From positions 1,749,501-1,813,500 of the forward strand of contig JADJRL010000003.1 in NCBI GenBank assembly GCA_016712225.1: a stretch of 64,000 bases of DNA, given 5' to 3'. Source of the stretch: Candidatus Defluviibacterium haderslevense. Lineage in GTDB: Bacteria > Bacteroidota > Bacteroidia > Chitinophagales > Saprospiraceae. Shown piece after piece: positions 54,916-63,391 of the stretch (positions are counted from its first letter, which is position 1; each line of letters begins with the position of its first letter). Under the pieces are notes generated by a model, which did no database searches, was not told where the DNA came from, and saw only the letters and a program-made list of their open reading frames with translations. The position numbers and the translations under genes were made by a program.

Positions 54916-56952
54916 TTATATAAATATTGAAACAAGTAGATCAATTAATTTGATGCCAATAAATGGAATAATCACACCGCCTAAACCATAAATGAATAGG
55001 TTTCTGCGAAGTAACGCACTAGCACCAATGGGTTTGTAAGCAACTCCTTTTAGAGCTAACGGAATGAGCATGGGAATGATAATAGCATTGAATATGACAG
55101 CAGATAATATGGCACTTTCTGGGCTGTACAAATTCATTATATTTAGTCCTTGAAGTGATGGAATGGCTACAATGAATAAGGCCGGAATGATGGCAAAATA
55201 TTTTGCTACATCATTGGCAATACTGAATGTAGTTAGCGTTCCTCTGGTCATTAATAATTGCTTTCCAATTTCGACAATTTCAATTAATTTGGTTGGATCA
55301 TTATCTAAATCAACCATGTTGCCCGCTTCTTTTGCGGCTTGGGTTCCGCTATTCATAGCCACACCAACATCTGCCTGTGCCAAAGCTGGAGCATCATTCG
55401 TTCCATCACCCATCATGGCTACTAATCTTCCTTCAGCTTGTTCTTTTTTGATGTAATTCATTTTATCTTCTGGTTTAGCTTCTGCAATAAAATCATCTAC
55501 ACCAGCTTTTTGAGCTATAAATTTTGCTGTTAATGGATTATCACCAGTAACCATAACTGTTTTTATTCCCATTTTTCGTAACCTTTCAAAACGTTCTTTG
55601 ATTCCAGGTTTGATAATGTCTTGTAATTCTATCACTCCAATCACATGTTCATTTTCAGAAACTACTAATGGCGTTCCACCGTTACTAGATATTATTTTAA
55701 CCCTCTCAGTTGTTTCTGAAGGAAACGTATTTCCTGCGGCTTCTGAGAGGATTTTAATTGCATCTGATGCGCCTTTTCGAATTCTAAAATGTTCAAAATC
55801 AATTCCACTACTTCGTGTTTCCGCAGTGAATTTTATAAATCTAGGATTTTCCATTTTTAAACTAGATGGATTTATTTTAGCTAATTCAATAATGGATTTA
55901 CCTTCAGGAGTATCATCACTCATTGAACTTAAAACCACACACTTTATAAAATGCTTTTCGTCAATTCCATTCGCAGGATAAAAGTTTGTTGCTTTTCTGT
56001 TTCCAATAGTAATCGTTCCTGTTTTGTCTAGAAGTAATACATCAATATCACCAGCAGTTTCTACCGCTTTACCACTTTTAGTAATAACATTAGCTCGTAA
56101 AGCTCTATCCATACCTGCTATACCAATGGCAGAAAGTAATCCACCAATTGTTGTGGGAATTAAACAAACGAACAAGGATATGAATGCTGAAATTGTAATG
56201 GGAGTATTGGCATAATCTGCAAAAGGTTTTAGTGTTATGGTTACAATGATGAACACCAAAGTAAAACCTGCTAGCAAAATAGTTAATGCAATTTCATTAG
56301 GTGTTTTTTGTCGCGATGCACCTTCTACTAACGCTATCATTTTATCCAAAAAACTTTCACCCGCTTCGGTCGTCACTCTAACTTGAATTCTGTCACTGAG
56401 CACTTTGGTTCCACCCGTAACAGAACTTTTATCACCACCTGCTTCACGAATTACTGGAGCACTTTCACCGGTTATGGCACTTTCGTCAATAGTTGCTAGC
56501 CCTTCTACGATTTCACCGTCCATTGGAATAATGTCTCCTGCTTCACAAAAGAACAAGTCATCTTTTTTTAACATGGAAGAAGGAATCAGTTGTACTTCAC
56601 CAGAATGAAATTTACCTATTGCAGTAATTTTCTTTGCAGGTGTTTCTTCTCTTGTTTTCCTAAGACTGTCGGCTTGTGCTTTTCCTCTTGCTTCGGCTAT
56701 TGCTTCTGCAAAGTTGGCAAAGAGTAATGTGAGAAGTAAAACAAGAAACACAATAAAATTGTACATAAAACTTCCTTGCGATTGTTCACCTGCTAATATC
56801 CACAAGCAAACAAAAAACATAACTGCCGTTCCTACTTCTACCGTAAACATTACAGGATTACGGAACATGATTTTTGGATTAAGTTTCACAAAAGACTGTT
56901 TTAATGCTTCTGACATTAAGTCTTTTTGAAATAAGGATTTATCTTTTGTCAT
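54916..56952 (-). CDS. kdpB: Potassium-transporting P-type ATPase, catalytic subunit B
   Basis: The 678-aa KdpB hydrolyses ATP to drive K+ through KdpA. It shows AITGESAPVI (actuator TGES), LLLDKTGTITIGN (phosphorylated Asp), VMVTGDNPLTAKFIA and MMGDGTNDAPALAQADVGVAMNSGT (P-domain hinge), with seven or so membrane segments. The sequence contains SGIDFEHFRIRKGA, a KdpB feature near the ATP site. It follows kdpA by 8 bases. All catalytic motifs are intact. Confidence 0.97.
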   Translation of the reverse strand: MTKDKSLFQKDLMSEALKQSFVKLNPKIMFRNPVMFTVEVGTAVMFFVCLWILAGEQSQGSFMYNFIVFLVLLLTLLFANFAEAIAEARGKAQADSLRKTREETPAKKITAIGKFHSGEVQLIPSSMLKKDDLFFCEAGDIIPMDGEIVEGLATIDESAITGESAPVIREAGGDKSSVTGGTKVLSDRIQVRVTTEAGESFLDKMIALVEGASRQKTPNEIALTILLAGFTLVFIIVTITLKPFADYANTPITISAFISLFVCLIPTTIGGLLSAIGIAGMDRALRANVITKSGKAVETAGDIDVLLLDKTGTITIGNRKATNFYPANGIDEKHFIKCVVLSSMSDDTPEGKSIIELAKINPSSLKMENPRFIKFTAETRSSGIDFEHFRIRKGASDAIKILSEAAGNTFPSETTERVKIISSNGGTPLVVSENEHVIGVIELQDIIKPGIKERFERLRKMGIKTVMVTGDNPLTAKFIAQKAGVDDFIAEAKPEDKMNYIKKEQAEGRLVAMMGDGTNDAPALAQADVGVAMNSGTQAAKEAGNMVDLDNDPTKLIEIVEIGKQLLMTRGTLTTFSIANDVAKYFAIIPALFIVAIPSLQGLNIMNLYSPESAILSAVIFNAIIIPMLIPLALKGVAYKPIGASALLRRNLFIYGLGGVIIPFIGIKLIDLLVSIFI

Positions 56953-56960
56953 TTTGTTTA

Positions 56961-58664
56961 TTATTTAAGCATTGAGAAATATTCGGCAATAGGACCAAGT
57001 GTTAGGGCTGGAAAAAAAGCTAAGGCAGCTAATATCACTATAACTGCAAATACCATAAGGCCAAAAGTGGCAGTGTCTGTTTTTAGGGTTCCATTACTTT
57101 CAGGTATGTACTTTTTACTTGCTAAAATACCTGCTATGGCCACAGGACCAATTATTGGAAGATATCGAGCCAATAGCATCACTATACCACAGGCTATATT
57201 CCAAAATGGTGTATTGTCACCGAGTCCTTCAAAACCACTACCATTATTGGCACTGGAAGAAGTAAATTCATATAGCATTTCACTAAACCCATGATAACCT
57301 GGGTTAGCTAACCAAGAAGCATATTCAGTTGGATTTTGTGCAAACAAATAACTGGAAATAGCAGTGCTGACTAAAATCAAAAAAGGATGAAGTAATGCTA
57401 TCATCATTGCAATTTTCATTTCTTTAGCTTCTATTTTTTTACCTAAAAATTCAGGTGTTCTTCCCACCATTAAGCCGCTTATAAAAACCGCCAGAATGAT
57501 GAAAATGTAGAAGTTTAAGAAACCAACACCAACTCCACCATAAAAGCAATTGACCATCATTCCAAGTAAAGTAAACATTCCAGTGAGAGGTGTCATACTA
57601 TCATGCATTGCATTTACAGAACCATTGCTTGTAACCGTAGTGTTTATGGCCCAATACGCTGAAGCTCCTGAACCAAAGCGTACTTCTTTGCCTTCCATAC
57701 TTCCTATGTTTTGTGCAATACCCATCTTCTGAATTGCAGGATTTCCTTGCATTTCATAATAAATTGCAGGAAAGACGAAGCATAAAAATCCGAAAGTCAT
57801 TACTGCAAAAATGATCCAGGCTAACTTTCTTCTTTTCAAAACAAAACCCATTGCAAATACCATTGCAATTGGAATTAGAACAATGGAAATAGTTTCTACG
57901 ATGTTGGTGAGATAATTTGGATTTTCTAGAGGGTGAGTTGAATTAGGGCCATAAAAACCGCCACCATTAGTTCCTAATTGTTTTATTGCAACAAAACCAG
58001 CAACAGGACCTCGGCTAACTTGTACAGTGTCGCCTTGTAAGCTTATAATAGTGTCTTTACCTTCAAAGGTCATTGGAGTTCCATTAAATACTAAAATTAT
58101 GGCAACAATAAATGCTAAAGGGAATAAAATTCTAGTACAACTACGAACAAACAAACTATAAAAATTTCCTAGTGTTGTCGTGGTTCGTTCTCTCATCGCA
58201 TTAAAAACTACGGCACAAATTGCAATGCCTGTTCCTGCACTAATAAATTGCCAAAGCATTAAAATTAATTGCCCTAAATAAGATAAGCCACTTTCTCCCG
58301 AATAATGTTGCAAATTGGTATTGGTAACAAAACTTACAGATGTATTAAATGCCAGATCGCCAGTCATTGAGGGATTGGCATCAGGATTGAGAGGTAACCA
58401 ACTCATATTGGTCAATACAAACATGCAGATGAGAAACCAAATAAAATTAATAGTAAGCAAGGCTACTAAATGTTGCTTCCAATTCATTTCAATTTTAGGG
58501 TCAATGCCGCTTAACTTGAAAAACAAATGGTCAAGCGGATTGAAAACTTTATCCAGCCATGTTTTTTCATAACTAAAAACTTTACCGATGTAACTTCCTA
58601 AGGGTATTGCGAACAATACTACCAGTAAAAACATAAGGATTACTCCAAGAATTTCTGAGTTCAT
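56961..58664 (-). CDS. kdpA: Potassium-transporting ATPase, channel-like subunit A
   Basis: The 567-aa polytopic protein has about ten membrane segments and the four filter-like loops of KdpA. They include NTSVSFVTNTNLQHYSGES, KQLGTNGGGFYGPNSTHPLENP, NTTVTSNGSVNAMHDSMTPL and EFTSSSANNGSGFEGL. These form the selective K+ path of the high-affinity pump. It is preceded by kdpF and other micro-ORFs and followed by kdpB. No defect is seen. Confidence 0.97.
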   Translation of the reverse strand: MNSEILGVILMFLLVVLFAIPLGSYIGKVFSYEKTWLDKVFNPLDHLFFKLSGIDPKIEMNWKQHLVALLTINFIWFLICMFVLTNMSWLPLNPDANPSMTGDLAFNTSVSFVTNTNLQHYSGESGLSYLGQLILMLWQFISAGTGIAICAVVFNAMRERTTTTLGNFYSLFVRSCTRILFPLAFIVAIILVFNGTPMTFEGKDTIISLQGDTVQVSRGPVAGFVAIKQLGTNGGGFYGPNSTHPLENPNYLTNIVETISIVLIPIAMVFAMGFVLKRRKLAWIIFAVMTFGFLCFVFPAIYYEMQGNPAIQKMGIAQNIGSMEGKEVRFGSGASAYWAINTTVTSNGSVNAMHDSMTPLTGMFTLLGMMVNCFYGGVGVGFLNFYIFIILAVFISGLMVGRTPEFLGKKIEAKEMKIAMMIALLHPFLILVSTAISSYLFAQNPTEYASWLANPGYHGFSEMLYEFTSSSANNGSGFEGLGDNTPFWNIACGIVMLLARYLPIIGPVAIAGILASKKYIPESNGTLKTDTATFGLMVFAVIVILAALAFFPALTLGPIAEYFSMLK

Positions 58665-58672
58665 TTCTTTAA

Positions 58673-58801
58673 TTAATTGATATTAAACAAAATTTTGATT
58701 TTCCAATAAACGATGTATAGTAAAGAAATTGCAACAAGCATTGCTATTATAAATACTGTAAAATGTTTTAATTGGTCCCATTTCGTTTTAAAATTTTTCA
58801 G
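58673..58801 (-). CDS. Possible 42-aa membrane peptide between kdpF and kdpA
   Basis: An open frame with a possible CTG start at 58801 gives 42 residues: a basic head (KNFKTKWDQLKHF), one membrane helix (about TVFIIAMLVAISLLYIVYW) and a basic tail ending at TAA, 8 bases before the kdpA ATG. The composition is very protein-like and it fills the gap between kdpF and kdpA. However, there is no ATG, GTG or TTG at the right place, and it overlaps the kdpF 3' end by 14 bases. Treat it as a candidate. Confidence 0.35.
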   Translation of the reverse strand: MKNFKTKWDQLKHFTVFIIAMLVAISLLYIVYWKIKILFNIN

Positions 58802-58865
58802 GCTTTAGCAAAACATAACACATGTATGCGAAGACCCCTAGTGCGATAATAAATAATGCTATCAT
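58788..58865 (-). CDS. kdpF: KdpF-like small potassium-ATPase subunit, 25 aa
   Basis: ATG at 58865 opens 25 codons: a single membrane helix (IALFIIALGVFAYMCYVLL) followed by KPEKF, the ending typical of KdpF. KdpF is a one-helix subunit that stabilises the Kdp complex. It lies upstream of kdpA in the same direction, as in other kdpFABC operons. It is below the length threshold of most gene finders. Confidence 0.8.
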   Translation of the reverse strand: MIALFIIALGVFAYMCYVLLKPEKF

Positions 58866-58870
58866 AATTT

Positions 58871-58954
58871 TTAAATTTTTTCAAAGAAGTTAATGGTTTT
58901 AAAAAATAATAAGAAGCCTAATGCTCCAACGATGGTTAGAATTCCTGTGATCAT
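58871..58954 (-). CDS. 27-aa membrane peptide at the head of the kdp structural genes
   Basis: ATG at 58954 opens 27 codons: a hydrophobic helix (ITGILTIVGALGFLLFF) then KTINFFEKI and a stop 5 bases before the kdpF ATG. The size, single helix and polar Lys/Glu-bearing tail resemble KdpF. It may be a second KdpF-like subunit. I recall similar small frames ahead of kdpF in other Bacteroidota but cannot verify it here. Confidence 0.55.
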   Translation of the reverse strand: MITGILTIVGALGFLLFFKTINFFEKI

Positions 58955-59031
58955 GATTTAAATATTTAGAGAATGTATTTTATTGTTCATATCTTTCCAT
59001 TGATATCTTTCTTTGAGTTTAATAATTGGTA

Positions 59032-59337
59032 TTATAACCCTGACGAATAAATCTGTTTTTGATATTCTGAATGCAATGATTTTGGTAGAAATTGTTTAAT
59101 ATTGTATTGATGCATTTCCATAAATAGCGTCACAGAAAATATATAACCATTTACAATTGCATTTTTCATTTCAGTAGAGCCTATTTTAAAAATACCTTCG
59201 GCTCTTTGCAAACAGGACTTTGCCATTGCAATATTACCAGCCAAAATATGTTCTTTTGTAAGGTTTGCCAATTGCTGGACTTGTTGATATATGCTCGGAA
59301 TTGCTTTAACATTCATTGTTGATATGATATTGATCAT
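59032..59337 (-). CDS. Hypothetical helical protein in the kdp locus, 101 aa
   Basis: The 101-aa soluble protein (or 94 aa from MNVKAIPS, ATG 59316) is helical with a TPR-like pattern: IYQQVQQLANLTKEHILAGNIAMAKSCLQRAEGIF, then a second helical pair and a tail HSEYQKQIYSSGL. It may belong to the DUF7674 group, which I recall near Bacteroidota kdp genes, but I hold this loosely. It lies between the response regulator and the kdp structural genes, all on the minus strand, with a 12-bp direct repeat upstream. A regulatory or accessory role in potassium uptake is plausible from position only. Confidence 0.6.
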   Translation of the reverse strand: MINIISTMNVKAIPSIYQQVQQLANLTKEHILAGNIAMAKSCLQRAEGIFKIGSTEMKNAIVNGYIFSVTLFMEMHQYNIKQFLPKSLHSEYQKQIYSSGL

Positions 59338-59368
59338 GCCAATATCAAGTCAAGTTTTAGTCCAGTTG

Positions 59369-59394
59369 TAATTAATTGATGCTAATTAATTGAT
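59369..59394 (-). promoter_or_regulatory. Tandem 12-bp direct repeat upstream of the kdp locus
   Basis: TAATTAATTGAT occurs at 59369-59380 and again at 59383-59394, exact copies with a 14-bp period. It lies 32-57 bases upstream of the 101-aa gene that heads the kdp transcription unit. Such spaced direct repeats can be regulator sites; this could be bound by the response regulator, by inference. Confidence 0.4.
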
Positions 59395-59433
59395 CTGTAG
59401 TTTATTAAATAAAATGAACACAAAATAATAAAT

Positions 59434-59460
59434 CAAAAACCCTTTCAAAATGAAAGGGTC
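59434..59460 (-). terminator. Rho-independent terminator after the sigma-54-type regulator
   Basis: ACCCTTTC (59439-59446) pairs with GAAAGGGT (59452-59459) around a 5-base loop, and the minus strand continues with T5 beyond the stem. It lies about 30 bases beyond the stop of the response regulator gene and separates it from the kdp genes. A second TTTTGAAAGG at 59471-59480 could pair with the same CCTTTCAAAA arm as an alternative stem. Confidence 0.65.
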
Positions 59461-59486
59461 GATACTAGCGTTTTGAAAGGATCCAT

Positions 59487-60833
59487 TTATTCTATTCCGT
59501 ATTCGGAAAGTTTTCTGTAAAGGGTAGTTAATGCAATATTCAGCAATTCAGCAGTTTTAGTTTTATTTCCATTAGCGTAATTCAGCACTTTTTGGATGTG
59601 AATTTTTTCAGCACTGGCCAACTCGAATGCTGAAAAGGTTTTGTCATTCTTTGAAAGATTTGTTGTGTGTTGCATTTCAATGGGTAAGTTTTCAATGACC
59701 AATTCCTCTGAATCGCAAAGAATGACACTTCGTTCAATGACATTTTTAAGCTCACGAATGTTGCCATTCCATTGATGCTGTTTTAAAGCTTCTATAAATT
59801 CCTTAGAAATCAATTTTATCTTTTTATTGCTTTTGAGTGCATAGATGTTTAAAAAGTGAATGGCTAATATTTCAATATCAATGACTCGTTCTCTTAAAGG
59901 TGGTAATGGAATTTGGAAAACAGAAATGCGATAAAATAAATCTTGTCTAAAGTGTCCCGACTCAATTTCTTTTTGAAGATCTCTATTCGTTGCAGCTATA
60001 ATGCGAACATTTACTTTGGTAGACTTATTATCACCAACACGAATAAATTCTCCGGTTTCCAAAACACGTAATAATTTGGCTTGTAAGTCCAAGGCCATTT
60101 CTCCAATTTCATCTAAAAAAATGGTGCCGTTGTTGGCCTCTTCAAAAAGTCCTTTCTGATCTTTTACAGCTCCAGTAAATGCCCCGGCTTTATGTCCAAA
60201 CATTTCACTTTCTAATAATTCTTTACTAAAAGCAGAACAGTTTATGGCTACAAAATTATATTTACTTCTTAGACTTTCTTGATGTATAGCTTGGGCAAAT
60301 ACTTCTTTTCCGGTTCCAGTTTCTCCCGTCAATAAAACGGTAGTATCAGTTCTTGCAACTTTTTGTGCTAAATCAATTGCTTTTTGGATAGGTTTTGATT
60401 TGCCTATTATGCTGTCAAATGAATGTTTGTCACCTAGTTGTTTTTCTAATACTAATACACGTTTCGATAAGCTTACTTTTTCAAGAGCGCGATATAATAA
60501 TGGAATAATTTTGTTGTTATCATCACCTTTAGTAATATAGTCAAACGCTCCATTTTTAATAGCTTGTACGCTATCAGGAATATTTCCATAAGCAGTTAAT
60601 AAAATGATTTCTATGTGGGAATATTTTTCTTTTATTAATTTTGACAACTCAACACCATTTCCATCAGGTAATTTTACATCACAAAGGACAAGATCGATTT
60701 CGTTCTGTTCTAATTTTTTCAAAGCAGTTTTACAATCACCTGCTTGCACCACTTCAAATCCTTCTAGACTGATTATCCTTGTCAATAAGGTTCTCAGTTT
60801 TTCTTCGTCATCTATGATTAATATTTTTTTCAA
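59487..60833 (-). CDS. Sigma-54-dependent response regulator (NtrC family) of the kdp locus
   Basis: The 448-aa protein has a receiver domain (about 1-120) with acidic pocket DDE at 8-10 and phospho-accepting Asp52 in LCDVKLPDG. An AAA+ domain follows with Walker A GETGTGKE, the sigma-54-contacting GAFTGA loop, FLDEIGEM and the arginine-finger region. A Fis-type helix-turn-helix at the C-terminus shows NGNKTKTAELLNIALTTLYRKL. It activates promoters of -24/-12 type. Its place upstream of kdpF-ABC and the sensor kinase implies that it replaces KdpE, an OmpR-type regulator, as transcription activator. Confidence 0.9.
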   Translation of the reverse strand: MKKILIIDDEEKLRTLLTRIISLEGFEVVQAGDCKTALKKLEQNEIDLVLCDVKLPDGNGVELSKLIKEKYSHIEIILLTAYGNIPDSVQAIKNGAFDYITKGDDNNKIIPLLYRALEKVSLSKRVLVLEKQLGDKHSFDSIIGKSKPIQKAIDLAQKVARTDTTVLLTGETGTGKEVFAQAIHQESLRSKYNFVAINCSAFSKELLESEMFGHKAGAFTGAVKDQKGLFEEANNGTIFLDEIGEMALDLQAKLLRVLETGEFIRVGDNKSTKVNVRIIAATNRDLQKEIESGHFRQDLFYRISVFQIPLPPLRERVIDIEILAIHFLNIYALKSNKKIKLISKEFIEALKQHQWNGNIRELKNVIERSVILCDSEELVIENLPIEMQHTTNLSKNDKTFSAFELASAEKIHIQKVLNYANGNKTKTAELLNIALTTLYRKLSEYGIE

Positions 60834-61302
60834 TCTCTTCGTTTATTTCGTTTTGTCAAAAATCAAAACACTTTTAATGAATCAATATTCTACGCTATGT
60901 AAGCTATTATTAAAGCTTATTAGTCCATTAACATTGATTTTAATGAATTAAATAATTTATAAGTAGTTAGTTTATTATGAACCAATAAAAGAATATTCAA
61001 AATCCGTCCATAAGCCCAAATATCAAAAATTTGCAATTTCAAGAGTATTTAATTTTGGTTCAAATTTAGTTATAGATTAGCTAATTCGAATACATCCCAT
61101 ATATGATTTTCAAAAGTTGTGGAATAAATAGTGTAAATGGTATTTTTGGTGATGGGTAGAATATGATACATTTATACCGGTGAAGTATTGTTCTTGTTAT
61201 TCCTGACATGTCTTGATTGATGATTTATTTATATAAATTTATTTTTTTATGTTATAAATGGAGTGAATTATATTATCTTCACTTTACCTAAATACATACT
61301 AT
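60834..61302. other. AT-rich intergenic region before the cohesin/dockerin genes
   Basis: About 470 bases without a supported gene. A weak promoter candidate is TTG (61117-61119), 21 bases, then TATTTTTG (61141-61148), which would give a long leader of about 150 bases to the gene at 61303. No hairpin or repeat stands out. Confidence 0.5.
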
Positions 61303-63381
61303 ATGAGAATTTTTTATTATATGAAACCATTTACAGTGGTTTTATTTTGGTTTTTAGTAAATGCTATAATCGGTCAACAGCTCCAAGAAAACCAAAAATT
61401 CACAGATAATAATGTGCGACAAAATGTATTCGATGATCTGGACAAACCAGTGGTTTCTTGCCTGGTAGGGCCGTGTGAACCGGCTAAAATAGATTCAAAT
61501 ATTAAGGTTTGTGTTGGCCATATTCAGCTAACCGCTTCTGCAACTGATAATATTACGCGAGAAGATGATTTAATGTTTGAATACAAGTTTGATTTATACA
61601 ATGATGGCAGAGGTGTTCATGGAGGCTATGACTTCCGAGTTGGAAAATTGTCAAAACATCAACATAATACGGGGGATACCGTGGAGTATGGACCTAATCC
61701 TTTTGCTGACGACTATTATAACCCTTTTAAGGCAAGTGGAACTTATCCTATAGGTATTCACAGAATCCGATGGAATGTTTGTGACTCGAGTGGGAATGTT
61801 GGTGTTTGTGAAACGCTGTTTGAAATTAAAGATTGCTTGGCTCCCATTCCAAAATGTAAAACTGGATTGTTGACCTGGGCAATACCATCAACCGGCAAAG
61901 TAACCATACTTGCCAATGATCTTGATTTTGGAAGTTTTGATAATTGTTCCTCTAAAGATAAGTTAAAATTCTACTTTGATGGAGATATAAACAAAACAAG
62001 TATAATGGTTACTTGCGATGATTTTATTGCGAGTGGACAATGCGATCAACTAAGATTTGAAGTAGAAATGTGGGTTGAAGATGAAGAAGAGAACAGGGAT
62101 TATTGTAAAGCATTGATAATAGTTTTGGATAGTTTAGATGCATGTATTAATGGGGATGGGGCAACTATATCAGGAATTGTGACTGAAGAGAATAAAACGA
62201 CCAGAGTAATTTCCACAATTCAATTGGAAACAAAGAATCAGCCCATACGAGAGGTTACAAAAAGTAATTTTCGTTTTAATTGTTTATATACTCCTTCTAC
62301 TTATAAAGTACTACCAATTCGCAATGATGATCCTTTGAATGGAATATCCACAAGAGATATATTAAGAATTCAAAACCATGTTCTTGGTAAAAAACTTATC
62401 TCCACTCCATATCGAATGATTGCAGCAGATGTTAATGCTTCTAATTCTATTACAGCTGCTGATATTGTAGAAATGAGAAAGTTAATATTAGGCATTATTC
62501 CAAGTTTCAGAAAAGTAAATTCATGGACTTTTGTTCCAGCATCATATATTTTTCCTAAACCATCTAACCCTTGGAATGCACCTCGATTTGCAGAATTTAA
62601 AATTGATCATTGGCATACATACAATTCCGATTTCATTGCTATAAAAATGGGTAAAGTGTGGAGTCCATTAGATAGTGTGTCAAGCACCCAAATTCGTTCT
62701 CAAATGCCATTAAATTTCATTGTCAACAATGAATATTGCAAGGCCAATCAAATCTATAAAATACCCATCAGAGCAGAACATTTTCAAGATATTGAGGGAT
62801 TCCAGTTTACTTTGAATTATGATCCCCAGCACTTGGTTTATCAAGGTGTCGAAGCTGGAGTAATACTAATTAATGAAAGTCATTTTGGGGATTTAGAAAA
62901 TGGCAAATTAACGTCTAGTTGGAATTCAGACCATGCAGAAACACATACTAACGATGAAGTCTTATTTTATCTGAATTTTAAAGTGGTTGAAGATGGAGCA
63001 TTAAGTACATCATTAAATATTAATAACGATGTTATAACATCAGAAGCATATACGTCAGATGAATCATTAAGAACTATTCAATTGCACTTCGCAGATGTCT
63101 TTGATAAACCCAAAAAGGATGAAATAATATTATTTCAAAATGTTCCCAATCCATTTAGTGACCATTCCACAATTAGTTATTTTTTAGACAATGAAGCTTA
63201 TGTAACATTGAAAATTTGTGACATTACCGGGCGGTCGATATACCAATATTCAGGAAATGCAGCACAAGGAATGAATACTTTCCTTGTCACCAAGAAAGAA
63301 TTAAATTTTGCCGGACATTATTATTACCATTTACAAACATTTAAATATATTGCCACTAAAAGTATGATTTTAAACCCTTAA
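61303..63381 (+). CDS. Secreted dockerin- and cohesin-containing T9SS cargo protein
   Basis: The 692-aa protein begins with a signal peptide (MKPFTVVLFWFLVNAIIGQQ; start at 61303 or at ATG 61321). A Cys-bearing HYR-like part (about 45-270) with CVGHIQLTASATDN and YPIGIHRIRWNVCD follows. A dockerin type I-like segment (about 345-395; GISTRDILRIQNHVLG and ADVNASNSITAADIVEMRKLILG) carries two calcium-loop-like repeats. Next come a cohesin-like domain (about 475-600; IPIRAEHFQDIEGFQFTLNYDP) and a T9SS type A domain (about 610-692; ILFQNVPNPFSDHSTISYFL). Dockerin and cohesin on one chain could link copies together. A paralog follows at once. Confidence 0.85.
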   Translation: MRIFYYMKPFTVVLFWFLVNAIIGQQLQENQKFTDNNVRQNVFDDLDKPVVSCLVGPCEPAKIDSNIKVCVGHIQLTASATDNITREDDLMFEYKFDLYNDGRGVHGGYDFRVGKLSKHQHNTGDTVEYGPNPFADDYYNPFKASGTYPIGIHRIRWNVCDSSGNVGVCETLFEIKDCLAPIPKCKTGLLTWAIPSTGKVTILANDLDFGSFDNCSSKDKLKFYFDGDINKTSIMVTCDDFIASGQCDQLRFEVEMWVEDEEENRDYCKALIIVLDSLDACINGDGATISGIVTEENKTTRVISTIQLETKNQPIREVTKSNFRFNCLYTPSTYKVLPIRNDDPLNGISTRDILRIQNHVLGKKLISTPYRMIAADVNASNSITAADIVEMRKLILGIIPSFRKVNSWTFVPASYIFPKPSNPWNAPRFAEFKIDHWHTYNSDFIAIKMGKVWSPLDSVSSTQIRSQMPLNFIVNNEYCKANQIYKIPIRAEHFQDIEGFQFTLNYDPQHLVYQGVEAGVILINESHFGDLENGKLTSSWNSDHAETHTNDEVLFYLNFKVVEDGALSTSLNINNDVITSEAYTSDESLRTIQLHFADVFDKPKKDEIILFQNVPNPFSDHSTISYFLDNEAYVTLKICDITGRSIYQYSGNAAQGMNTFLVTKKELNFAGHYYYHLQTFKYIATKSMILNP

Positions 63382-63391
63382 ATTCAATGAG

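Noticed and set aside
58955..59031. Sigma-54 (-24/-12) promoter before the kdp micro-ORFs
   Set aside because: No TGGCA-N7-TTGC pattern with correct GG/GC spacing was found here; a TGGCATG near 59336-59342 overlaps a start codon and lacks the -12 GC.
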